Positions 54,103 through 62,360 of a stretch of 64,000 nt of DNA are shown piece after piece. The notes beneath the pieces were generated by a model. That model was given only the letters and a program-made list of their open reading frames with translations, was not told where the DNA came from and searched no databases. The stretch comes from Chitinophagales bacterium (GTDB taxonomy: Bacteria > Bacteroidota > Bacteroidia > Chitinophagales > CAIOSU01): assembly GCA_026003335.1 (NCBI GenBank), contig BPHB01000001.1, positions 1,014,591 through 1,078,590 of the forward strand, in the 5' to 3' direction. The number at the start of each line of letters is the position of its first letter. Within the stretch, counting starts at the first letter, position 1. The position numbers were made by a program, and so were the translations under genes.

Positions 54103-55029
54103 GCCATATACCACCTACCCCTGCTGGAACTGATTTACCGCGCAGCTGCCACCCACCAGCAATTTCATGCTACAGGAGAGGTGCAGGTGTGTACCCTGCT
54201 ATCCGTAAAGACCGGAGGTTGTCCGGAAGATTGTGCCTACTGCCCTCAGGCTGCCCGTTACCAAACCGATGTAGAACCACATAAGCTGCTGGACAAGGAA
54301 ACGGTAGTGGCTGCTGCCCGTGAAGCCAAAGAAGCCGGAGCCTCACGCTTCTGCATGGGCGCAGCCTGGCGTGAAATCCGTGACAACCGCGATTTTGAAA
54401 AGGTGCTGGACATGGTCAGGGAAGTAAATGCCCTTGGACTGGAAGTGTGCTGCACCATGGGTATGCTTACTGAAAGTCAGGCTCAGAAACTGAAAGAAGC
54501 AGGTTTGTATGCCTACAATCACAACCTGGATACCTCAGAAGGCTATTATAATAAAATTATCACCACCAGAACTTATGCCGATCGTTTGCAAACGCTGCGT
54601 CACGTCCGTAAGGCAGGTATCAGCATCTGCAGCGGAGGTATTATCGGCATGGGCGAAACCGATGAGGATCGTATCCATCTGCTGCACACACTGGCTACCT
54701 TGCCTGCTCATCCTGAAAGTGTGCCGATCAATGCCCTGGTGCCGGTGAAGGGCACTCCGATGGAAAATGCAAAACGTGTGTCTGTGTGGGAGCTGGTGCG
54801 CATGATTGCCACTGCACGTATTCTGATGCCTGCGGCCATGATTCGCCTGTCTGCCGGACGCCATGGCATGCCGATAGCCGAACAGGCACTATGTTTTCTT
54901 GCCGGAGCCAACTCCATATTTTCAGGAGAAAAGCTACTGACCACCCCCAATCCGAATTTTGTAGATGACCGGAAAATGTTTGAACTGCTGGGATTGCGGG
55001 CTAAAGCTCCTGAGCCTATTACAGTTTAA
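54064..55029 (+). CDS. bioB: Biotin synthase BioB
   Basis: A 321-residue radical SAM enzyme that inserts sulfur into dethiobiotin. Radical SAM cluster Cys are C53, C57 and C60 (CPEDCAYC), preceded by [11 protein letters not shown]. Conserved segments [39 protein letters not shown] and [14 protein letters not shown] fit; the Cys ligands of the auxiliary [2Fe-2S] cluster are in these blocks. First gene of bioB-bioF-bioD; the start of bioF is 25 bases downstream of its stop. No promoter or BirA operator is identifiable with confidence. Confidence 0.96.
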   Translation: MQIRNDWTKEEIHAIYHLPLLELIYRAAATHQQFHATGEVQVCTLLSVKTGGCPEDCAYCPQAARYQTDVEPHKLLDKETVVAAAREAKEAGASRFCMGAAWREIRDNRDFEKVLDMVREVNALGLEVCCTMGMLTESQAQKLKEAGLYAYNHNLDTSEGYYNKIITTRTYADRLQTLRHVRKAGISICSGGIIGMGETDEDRIHLLHTLATLPAHPESVPINALVPVKGTPMENAKRVSVWELVRMIATARILMPAAMIRLSAGRHGMPIAEQALCFLAGANSIFSGEKLLTTPNPNFVDDRKMFELLGLRAKAPEPITV

Positions 55030-55054
55030 AAACCAAGAATGATTCCCGGCTGTC

Positions 55055-56206
55055 ATGATAACTCAGCAGATACATATCAGCGATCCTCCTGTGCTTGTGG
55101 AACTGCTGGAAAAGCGTAGAGCAGAAAAAAATCTGCGTACGCTGAAAGACAAGTCAGGGCTCATAGACTTCTGCTCCAATGATTATCTGGGATTTTCCCG
55201 GTCAGCATTGTTGAGAGATAAAATCGTACGCGCTCTTGAACAGCAGCAATTTTTCCCCATAGGGGCTACCGGCTCGCGCCTTATCAGTGGCAACCATCCT
55301 TTGTTTGAAGCACTGGAAAAAAAACTGGCTGTTTTTCATCAGGCACCGGCAGCACTGATTTTTAACTCCGGCTATGACGCCAATGCAGGGTTTTTTGCTT
55401 CTGTACCTCAATATCATGACAGGATAGTCTATGATGAAATGGTACATGCCTCCGTATATGACGGCATCAAAATGAGCCGGGCCGAAGCGGTTGCTTTCCG
55501 GCATAATGATCTGGATGACCTGAAGCAAAAGCTGCAGGGCAATTATGCAAATTTTTACGTTGCCGTGGAGAGCGTATATTCCATGGATGGCTCCTTTGCC
55601 GACCTGGAGGAACTGGCCAAAATATGCCATGCCACCAACGCCAGGTTGGTAGTGGATGAGGCACATGCCACCGGCCTGTTTGGCCCTCAGGGAGAGGGCC
55701 GTGTAGTGGAAACTGGGACGCAGCAATATTGCTATGCACGTTTATATACCTTTGGCAAAGCCTTAGGATGTCAGGGCGCCCTCCTTGCAGGCACGGAAAC
55801 TTTGAAACAGTTTCTTATCAACTATGCGCGTCCCTTTGTGTTTTCTACAGCCCTGCCTTATTTGACTCTGATTGCCATTCAATGTGCCTATGACCTGTTG
55901 CCGAGTCAGTCAGCCAAAAGGGAAAAAATCAAGGGGCTGGCCAGACGTCTGCAGCAAGGCCTGAAAGCTTTTAAAACCGCACGTCTCTGTTTCAGCCCGG
56001 GTCCTATCCAGAGCATTATTATCCCTGGCAACGAAAATGCTCTTCGGATATCTGCCGGACTGGAAAAGGCCGGCTTTTACGCCAAAGCCATCCTGTATCC
56101 CACTGTTCCGCGGGGAGAAGAACGTATCCGCCTCTGCATGCATAGCTTCAACACCGAAGAAGAAATTGACCATTTGGCCGAAGCCTTTAATCAGCTTGTG
56201 GAATGA
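55055..56206 (+). CDS. bioF: BioF, 8-amino-7-oxononanoate synthase
   Basis: A 383-residue PLP enzyme that condenses pimeloyl-ACP/CoA with alanine. Visible: FCSNDYLGFSRS, GATGSRLISGNHP, VVDEAHATGLFGPQGEG and the PLP-lysine K235 in LYTFGKALGCQGALLAG. Alpha-oxoamine synthase relatives make other products, but neighbours bioB and bioD support KAPA synthase. Its TGA overlaps an ATG (ATGA), the first of two tandem start-stop overlaps leading into bioD. Confidence 0.94.
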   Translation: MITQQIHISDPPVLVELLEKRRAEKNLRTLKDKSGLIDFCSNDYLGFSRSALLRDKIVRALEQQQFFPIGATGSRLISGNHPLFEALEKKLAVFHQAPAALIFNSGYDANAGFFASVPQYHDRIVYDEMVHASVYDGIKMSRAEAVAFRHNDLDDLKQKLQGNYANFYVAVESVYSMDGSFADLEELAKICHATNARLVVDEAHATGLFGPQGEGRVVETGTQQYCYARLYTFGKALGCQGALLAGTETLKQFLINYARPFVFSTALPYLTLIAIQCAYDLLPSQSAKREKIKGLARRLQQGLKAFKTARLCFSPGPIQSIIIPGNENALRISAGLEKAGFYAKAILYPTVPRGEERIRLCMHSFNTEEEIDHLAEAFNQLVE

Positions 56207-56236
56207 ACATTTTTGTCAAATGAACATTTTTGTCAG
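56203..56236 (+). repeat. 17-bp tandem duplication at the bioF/bioD junction creating a 6-codon mini-ORF
   Basis: The unit ATGAACATTTTTGTCAA (56203-56219) is followed by ATGAACATTTTTGTCAG (56220-56236), 16 of 17 bases identical. The first ATG overlaps the bioF stop (ATGA) and encodes only MNIFVK before a TGA at 56221-56223, which itself overlaps the second ATG (56220). The second copy is the start of full-length bioD. The duplication therefore gives two successive ATGA termination-reinitiation points. Confidence 0.85.
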
Positions 56237-56855
56237 TGGCATAGATACCGGAGTCGGAAAAACCATCGTGTCTGCTATACTATGTGAGGCACTGTATGCG
56301 GATTATTGGAAGCCTGTGCAATCCGGCAATCTCAGCCAATCAGACACTCAAACGGTCAGGAAACTGATTACTAACCCGCATACGGTGTTGCATCCTGAAG
56401 CTTGGCGGCTGAAACTTCCTGCGTCACCACACAAAGCTGCAAGAGCAGAAAAAAAGATCATACGCTTGCATCACATCCGGATGCCACAGACAAGCCGGTA
56501 TCTCATCATTGAAGGGGCTGGGGGATTGCTTGTTCCGCTCAACCATAGCCAGCTGATTATTGACCTCATCCAGCGCTGGAATATTCCGGTAATCCTGGTA
56601 TCCAGGAATTATTTAGGCTCCATTAACCATACGCTCCTTTCGGCTGAAGCCTTGAAATCACGTGGGATACGCACCCTGGGTATTATTTTCAACGGTAGCC
56701 CTGATCCGGAAAACGAGCGGGTGATTATAAAAATGAGTGGCATGCCCTGCATCGGGCGCATTCGGCCCCATCGTGTACTCACCAGGCGTATAATCGCCTC
56801 CTATGCCGCACAATTTCGCCCTGGCCTGCTGACTGTAATCCGCAGAAAGAGCTAA
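56220..56855 (+). CDS. bioD: BioD, dethiobiotin synthetase
   Basis: A 211-residue ATP-dependent carboxylase that closes the ureido ring of dethiobiotin. P-loop GIDTGVGKT (7-15), substrate Lys in WKPVQSG, and EGAGGLLVPL match the family. The ATG at 56220 is preferred to the nearly identical ATG at 56203, which is followed by a stop. bioA, bioC and bioH are not in the window, so pimeloyl precursor supply and transamination must be encoded elsewhere. Confidence 0.92.
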   Translation: MNIFVSGIDTGVGKTIVSAILCEALYADYWKPVQSGNLSQSDTQTVRKLITNPHTVLHPEAWRLKLPASPHKAARAEKKIIRLHHIRMPQTSRYLIIEGAGGLLVPLNHSQLIIDLIQRWNIPVILVSRNYLGSINHTLLSAEALKSRGIRTLGIIFNGSPDPENERVIIKMSGMPCIGRIRPHRVLTRRIIASYAAQFRPGLLTVIRRKS

Positions 56856-56920
56856 CACGGATTTTTCCAGGCTTTAAAAAGCAGAAAAAAAAACAGAGCC
56901 AGACCGCCTTTGGAATTGGC

Positions 56921-56950
56921 TGCGAATATTTAATTTGCGAATATTTAATT
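56921..56950 (+). repeat. Tandem 15-bp direct repeat
   Basis: TGCGAATATTTAATT occurs twice back to back, exactly. It lies in the 245-base AT-rich gap between bioD and the sulfotransferase-like gene, where no gene is visible. It could be a regulatory site of the downstream locus or a neutral slippage product. Confidence 0.6.
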
Positions 56951-57100
56951 TTGGAACGTCCTGCTGCATGCATATTTAACAATGCAAAGGGAAAACCATT
57001 GATTATAAAATGCAGTTAACCTATACTTTCGGATTGTTTATAATGCCAGCCTTTTAGGTCGTCCGCCTATCCTGAAACAAGCTAATGATGAAAATTTTCT

Positions 57101-57913
57101 ATGAAAGAGGTGTATTATCTTATCGTAGGTTTGCCACGCAGCGGAAATACTGTTTTGCACCTAGCACTTGCCGCCCATCCGCAGGTCAGCGCCTGCATTG
57201 ACGAAATAAAATACCACCCTTTTTTCAGCGAAGGGATTTCGGTGTTTACCCGAGGAGGTGAAACTGAGCAGGAAAAGCAGAATAGCCACTTAGGTCTATT
57301 CCAAATGATGGCATCCCTGAGTGGGAAGAAGAAGGTCAAAGCTTATGGCTTGCACACCGTTATATCCCACACGGAAGCGGCTGATCTTGTATATGCCATT
57401 CAGAAAAATTATCCTGCGGTGAGAATCATTTACGTCAAGAGGCTTAACATCATAGCACAGCTTGCATCTGTAATCCGTTCGGATAAAAAACAACTCTGGA
57501 TTTCCATGCAGCCCGTAGAGCCGGATTACTCGCCCCTGTCTATTGACCGGCAGCACTTAATCGAATATACCCAACAGGTCATTAGGGCCCTTGACCGAAT
57601 GGAAGACTTAAAGACAACCCATTCGGTCAAGGAATGGATATACGAATTTCAACTGGAGCAGTGTCAAAACTTTACCGAACTATTTGATTTTCTTGGTTTA
57701 GACGGTTTTTACGCATACCCTTTTCTTCCCTCAAAGCTTAACCCCCCTGCAAGGACTTACGTACATGATTATTTTGAACTCCTGGAAATCGTAGCCCGCA
57801 TTATTGAACAAGAACCGATACACCTGGGACTAAAAAAGCAGTTCCTGGACTACATACAAACCGAATTGTCAGCACCGCTTGACAAAAGCAAACCAGATTT
57901 TGCTGCCGCATAA
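57101..57913 (+). CDS. Sulfotransferase-like protein
   Basis: A 270-residue protein resembling PAPS-dependent sulfotransferases. The 5'-phosphosulfate-binding loop is GLPRSGNT (10-17). A likely 3'-phosphate-binding segment is RIIYVKRLNIIAQLAS (108-123, with Arg 114 and Ser 123). The C-terminal half is all helical with no recognised domain. Substrates of this class are carbohydrates, proteins or small molecules. It opens a co-directional cluster with three radical SAM genes and an SGNH gene, suggesting a shared modification pathway. Acceptor unknown. Confidence 0.78.
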   Translation: MKEVYYLIVGLPRSGNTVLHLALAAHPQVSACIDEIKYHPFFSEGISVFTRGGETEQEKQNSHLGLFQMMASLSGKKKVKAYGLHTVISHTEAADLVYAIQKNYPAVRIIYVKRLNIIAQLASVIRSDKKQLWISMQPVEPDYSPLSIDRQHLIEYTQQVIRALDRMEDLKTTHSVKEWIYEFQLEQCQNFTELFDFLGLDGFYAYPFLPSKLNPPARTYVHDYFELLEIVARIIEQEPIHLGLKKQFLDYIQTELSAPLDKSKPDFAAA

Positions 57914-58027
57914 GGCAAATCTCACATCGGCAACCACAACGGAAAAAATCGGGATTGGCTGAATCTTCGGGCTCCCCGCCATAGAGATAAAATGGCAGGA
58001 ATCCGGCTATCATTGTAACTTCATGGC

Positions 58028-59401
58028 ATGTTGAATAAACTAAGAAATAATGTTTCATCACTATTCCGTGAACAGCCCGACCCCTATGCCGCCTATGATG
58101 CCTCCCGCTACATAGCCGATAAGCGCTACTTATGCTTTGCTCCCTTTAACAACATGTACTTTAATGTACATGGAGAGGTAGCTCCCTGCTGGCTCACCCT
58201 CACCGGTGCAGATAACATCCGGGAAAAAAGCATTAAAGAAATCTGGCAGGGCAATCGTTTCCGGCACATACGTCAGGCCATTGAAAAACGCGATTTATCC
58301 TTTGCCTGCACCACCTGTGAAAAAAATATCCGCAGCGGCAATCATATTTCATCTCTCTCCCGCCTTTACGATCTGGACTATCCTTTATCCGATTTTCCGG
58401 TAGAAATGGAGTTTGAGCTTAGTAATACCTGTAATCTGGAATGTGTAATGTGTAAGGGTGAACTCTCGTCCACTATCCGGAAAAACCGGGAACAGCTACC
58501 CCCGCTGGAGGTGCCCTATGATGAAAATTTCGTGGAGCAGCTTACCGAATTTCTCCCGCATCTGAAGGAAGCAAAATTCCTCGGTGGCGAACCGTTTCTT
58601 ATCCCGATTTATTACAAAATCTGGGAAAAAATCATTGCCGTTAATCCGCGCATAAAAATTACGGTAACCACAAACGGCACCGTCTGGAACCGAAGAGTTG
58701 AGCGTATCCTTCAATCCCTGGACTTCAGCATCATCATGTCCATTGACGCCTTTACCAGAGATACCTATCACGCTATCCGGATAGGCAGCGATTTTGATAA
58801 GGTAATCTCCAATTTTGAGCGCTTCAGAAACTATACCCGCCAGAAAAAGACTTATATGGGCATATCCGTGAATCCGCTCCGGAAAAACTGGAAGGAACTG
58901 AAAGCGTATGTGGACTTCTGCAATCAAAAAGATGTCTTCCTGTGGTTTAATACCATCGTATATCCCTTTGATGAAGCCCTCTGGACATGGGGGGCGCGCA
59001 GGCTTGAGGAAGTGTATCGTGTGCTTTCGGCACAACATCCAGCAGACAGGGAAGCCGTCTGCCGCAAAGAAGTTTATCATTCTAATGTCACCAATTACAA
59101 AAATCTGGTGGAAGTGCAGATAAAAAACTGGTGGCAACAGGCTGTGCAGAAGGAGCAGCAGAAAACACAATACCTTAAAACCCTCAGCCCTGCAGAACTG
59201 AGGGAAAAATTGCGGGAACAACTTTTATCTTATGTTTACTCAGATGCCTACCTGCCCGCATCCATCAAAGAGCAAAAGGCCCTGTGCGTTGAAGAAAAGA
59301 TAAACCAGCTGCAGTCCGAATCGCACACCGGGGAACTTAAAAAACTTTTTCTGCTTCCTGAAACGGAAGCCATGCAAATCATAGCCAATGAAACTTTGTA
59401 A
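58028..59401 (+). CDS. Radical SAM protein with N-terminal SPASM-like cysteine module (first of three)
   Basis: A 457-residue radical SAM protein. An N-terminal module has C36, C54, C94 and C97 in the arrangement C-X17-C-X39-C-X2-C, as in SPASM/twitch auxiliary-cluster domains, with a PC, an EIW helix and a CTTC ending. The radical SAM core follows, with CNLECVMC (C135, C139, C142), then FLGGEPF, TVTTNGTVW and MSIDAFTRDTYHAI. A helical, charged C-terminal tail (about 345-457) completes it. SPASM modules are normally C-terminal, so this order is unusual. It is followed without a gap by the second radical SAM gene. Product unknown. Confidence 0.85.
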   Translation: MLNKLRNNVSSLFREQPDPYAAYDASRYIADKRYLCFAPFNNMYFNVHGEVAPCWLTLTGADNIREKSIKEIWQGNRFRHIRQAIEKRDLSFACTTCEKNIRSGNHISSLSRLYDLDYPLSDFPVEMEFELSNTCNLECVMCKGELSSTIRKNREQLPPLEVPYDENFVEQLTEFLPHLKEAKFLGGEPFLIPIYYKIWEKIIAVNPRIKITVTTNGTVWNRRVERILQSLDFSIIMSIDAFTRDTYHAIRIGSDFDKVISNFERFRNYTRQKKTYMGISVNPLRKNWKELKAYVDFCNQKDVFLWFNTIVYPFDEALWTWGARRLEEVYRVLSAQHPADREAVCRKEVYHSNVTNYKNLVEVQIKNWWQQAVQKEQQKTQYLKTLSPAELREKLREQLLSYVYSDAYLPASIKEQKALCVEEKINQLQSESHTGELKKLFLLPETEAMQIIANETL

Positions 59402-60652
59402 ATGAGGCCGCCCGTGATTGAGAAATTTCTCCGCTACCTGCATATCAGGCCCGGAACAAAGCTGAGGCCGGCTCCCGACAATTCTGTATGCCTGTATCCT
59501 TTCTTTAATATCATGGTCACAGCAGGAGGCAATTACAAGCCCTGCTGCAAATTTTCCGGTCACCTTTCCCATGCAGGTACATTATTGCAGACACCCCATC
59601 ATACATTTCTTGATGCCTGGAATTCCAGTGATATGCAGAAGCTGCGCCAGGAATTGCTGCGCGGAGAAAAACCACAGGGGTGCCGCGTGTGCTGGGAAGA
59701 AGAAAGCAAGGGCATTCAGTCCATGCGTTATGACTCAGCCGATTATCCTGTCACCGAAACGCACATCCAGCAAAGCCCTGCACCGTTAAGAATTGACCTT
59801 TACCCGAGCAATGTCTGCAATCTGAAATGCCGCATCTGCAGTCCGCATTACAGCAGCAAATGGATACCTGAGGCACGGGAAACGTTGGGTGTGGAAGAAG
59901 AAATGCATCTTAATCTTACCGAAGAAAACTTCAGCCAGCTCAGGGCCTGGCTTCCCAACATAGTAGAAATAGGCTTGTTCGGAGGCGAACCTCTTTACCT
60001 CAAAGAGACGCATACTTTACTGGAATACTGTGTAGAACAGCAGCTCAGCAAAAACATCACTCTTCTTATTAATACAAACGCTACAATTTATTCCGACCGG
60101 CTCATGGGACTATTCCATGCTTTTAAAAAAGTCATCCTGAACTTTAGCATTGACGATATAGAAAAACGATTTGAATATCAGCGTAAGGGTGCAAAATGGG
60201 AAGAGGCAGTGCAGAATATGCAATCCTATCTTGCCCATGGCGGAAGCACAAAAGCCGATGCTCCCATAGAATGCAAAATCTGCTGCACCATCAGCATATT
60301 CAACATTTTTTACCTTCCGGAGTTACTGGATTGGATAGACACGCACCTTCCCGGCATGCGTGTGTATCTCAACCTGCTGCATGGGCCCTACGCCCTGTCT
60401 GTAAGGAATCTGCCCGGGCAGGTTAAGACCCACGTGATTTCAAAAATTGCAGGCTACCGGCCGCGTACTTTGCAATTTCAGGAAAAAGCCACCCGCACAC
60501 TGGATAATGTGGTTGAATTTCTGAATCTGCCTCCCAACGTCCCTTTTACAGAATGTCTCAAAGAAATAAAACGGGGGGACATATACAGAAAGGAAAGTTT
60601 TGAAGAGGTATTTCCGGAAATGCACAAGCTCCTGCAGCAGGCTCAGGCTTAG
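59402..60652 (+). CDS. Radical SAM protein with N-terminal SPASM-like module (second of three)
   Basis: A 416-residue protein, closely similar to the third gene of the set. N-terminal cysteines C30, C48, C94 and C97 (C-X17-C-X45-C-X2-C; CLYPFFNIMVT, KPCCK, CRVCWEE). Radical SAM cluster CNLKCRIC (C139, C143, C146), then LFGGEPLY, TNATIYS and FSIDDIEKRFEYQRKG. Its ATG lies directly after the TAA of the preceding gene. Annotated homologues are usually called twitch domain-containing radical SAM proteins; their chemistry is not known. Confidence 0.86.
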   Translation: MRPPVIEKFLRYLHIRPGTKLRPAPDNSVCLYPFFNIMVTAGGNYKPCCKFSGHLSHAGTLLQTPHHTFLDAWNSSDMQKLRQELLRGEKPQGCRVCWEEESKGIQSMRYDSADYPVTETHIQQSPAPLRIDLYPSNVCNLKCRICSPHYSSKWIPEARETLGVEEEMHLNLTEENFSQLRAWLPNIVEIGLFGGEPLYLKETHTLLEYCVEQQLSKNITLLINTNATIYSDRLMGLFHAFKKVILNFSIDDIEKRFEYQRKGAKWEEAVQNMQSYLAHGGSTKADAPIECKICCTISIFNIFYLPELLDWIDTHLPGMRVYLNLLHGPYALSVRNLPGQVKTHVISKIAGYRPRTLQFQEKATRTLDNVVEFLNLPPNVPFTECLKEIKRGDIYRKESFEEVFPEMHKLLQQAQA

Positions 60653-60719
60653 TCTCCCTTAAATCTGTATTTCCTTACATCCGTATTTTGATTAACTTAG
60701 CTTACATCAGAAAAGACCT

Positions 60720-62312
60720 ATGAGAAACCCCGAAGATTCCAATTTCTGCTACTATCCGTTTTTTCAGATTCTGGTTACTGCAGAAGGGAAATACAAACCA
60801 TGCAGTAAACATGATGACCATATTCAGCATAAGGGCAGAATACTGACAACTAAAAATGCAACGCTGGAAGATGCCTGGAATTCCGATTACATGCAGCAAA
60901 TGCGGCATGATTTCAATCATGGCATCCTTTTTCCCGGATGCGCTGAATGCTGGCGCATGCAGAAAATGGGGCTGCGTTCCATGCGCTATGATTCCTATCA
61001 ATATGGCATCTCAGAAGAACAGGTAGCCAATCCGGTAAATCCCACACGCATAGAAATAAACTCCTCTAATGTGTGCAATCTTAAATGCAGAATCTGTACT
61101 CCCACAGCATCCAGCAAATGGATAAAAGAGGGTAAAGATCTTTATGCATGGAATCAAAAAATACATGATAATCTGAATGGTAAAAATCTGGAGCAGATAA
61201 AACGATGGGCTCCCAATCTCACTGAACTATGTTTTTTCGGAGGTGAACCTCTGTTGTCAGAAGAAAATCTCATCTTGTTGGACTATCTGATACGGGAAGG
61301 CTACGCCAAAAATATTGCCTTACTTTTTAATACCAACGGAACTGTTTTCAATGAAGAAATTGAAGCCCGTCTCCTGCCATTCAAAAGAGTAAGATTTCAT
61401 TTCAGCATTGATGACATCGGGAAGCGTTTTGAATATCAACGATATGGCGCCTCATGGAAAACAGTGGAAGAAAATCTGCATAAGGTTTACCGCCAGTCCA
61501 TGACACCGGCATGGAAGCATATTGAATTTAAAATATGTTGTACGGTATCTACGCTGAACATTTACTACTTCCCCGAATTTTTTACTTATCTGAATACACA
61601 TTTACCGGGTCTGAAAGTGCTCTGGAATCTGTTATATGATCCGTGGGAGTTTTCCGTTCAGGTACTTCCTCCCCAAGTCAAAGAAATTGTCCGCCAAAGA
61701 CTGTTGACCATCCGGCCTTCCTATACCTTGAGCGAAGGGGAAACCAAAACCATGGAGACGCTGATTAAATACCTGGAGCATCAGGTGCATAAGCCTTTTG
61801 AAGAGTTTTTCAGGCTTGTCAACAGGCACGATGTCTACCGCAAGGAGAGCTTTGCGGAAACTTTTCCGGAATTCTATCAGATTATACAAAAATATAAGCC
61901 CGCTAATTTAACTCCCGGCGGATACGACCAATACGACCTGATTCAGCAACGCATGCTGACCAATATCAGTCAATACAAATACCTCAACTATTTTGAAAAC
62001 CTCAGAGACACAGTCAATCTCACCGAACCCCGCGACACAGAAACCTGGAACGAACTAAGCCACGTGGTACTGCAAGCCCTCCGTGAGATTGCCGCAGAAA
62101 TAAACCGGGATACCTCATTTGAAATAAAAATGCACCTCCTGAAAGAACTGCTGGAAGGTCATCACTTTAATCAGCGCGACTTTCTGCATGACTGTTGTGT
62201 GTACGGTCTTTTCCGCATTTATAAATCACTGTGCGACATAAGCAGTGCCGAGATAAATAGTCTGCTGCTTCGTAAATATCCGGCAGACATGCAATACAAA
62301 TATGTAAATTAA
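60720..62312 (+). CDS. Radical SAM protein with N-terminal SPASM-like module and C-terminal extension (third of three)
   Basis: A 530-residue paralogue of the second gene: C10, C28, C74 and C77 (C-X17-C-X45-C-X2-C), radical SAM cluster CNLKCRIC (C119, C123, C126), FFGGEPLL, TNGTVF and FSIDDIGKRFEYQRYGASW. Shared later segments include KICCTVSTLNIYYFPEF and THLPGLKVLWNLL. It has an extra C-terminal helical region (about 410-530) of no recognised family. The gap to the second gene is 67 bases. Likely arose by tandem duplication followed by divergence. Confidence 0.86.
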   Translation: MRNPEDSNFCYYPFFQILVTAEGKYKPCSKHDDHIQHKGRILTTKNATLEDAWNSDYMQQMRHDFNHGILFPGCAECWRMQKMGLRSMRYDSYQYGISEEQVANPVNPTRIEINSSNVCNLKCRICTPTASSKWIKEGKDLYAWNQKIHDNLNGKNLEQIKRWAPNLTELCFFGGEPLLSEENLILLDYLIREGYAKNIALLFNTNGTVFNEEIEARLLPFKRVRFHFSIDDIGKRFEYQRYGASWKTVEENLHKVYRQSMTPAWKHIEFKICCTVSTLNIYYFPEFFTYLNTHLPGLKVLWNLLYDPWEFSVQVLPPQVKEIVRQRLLTIRPSYTLSEGETKTMETLIKYLEHQVHKPFEEFFRLVNRHDVYRKESFAETFPEFYQIIQKYKPANLTPGGYDQYDLIQQRMLTNISQYKYLNYFENLRDTVNLTEPRDTETWNELSHVVLQALREIAAEINRDTSFEIKMHLLKELLEGHHFNQRDFLHDCCVYGLFRIYKSLCDISSAEINSLLLRKYPADMQYKYVN

Positions 62313-62360
62313 CATTGCTTCACAGTATTCTGCGGGTACTTCCATGGTCAGACAGGAAGA

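Noticed and set aside
57914-58027. Possible RiPP precursor peptide near the radical SAM genes
   Set aside because: Only an 8-codon frame (57992-58018) occurs in this gap and none in the gaps at 60653-60719 or 62313-62360. No leader/core pattern or conserved glycine motif is visible.
58496-59221. 241-codon open frame on the minus strand inside the first radical SAM gene
   Set aside because: Antisense shadow of a recognised gene; translation is rich in Phe/His/Pro and has no domain.
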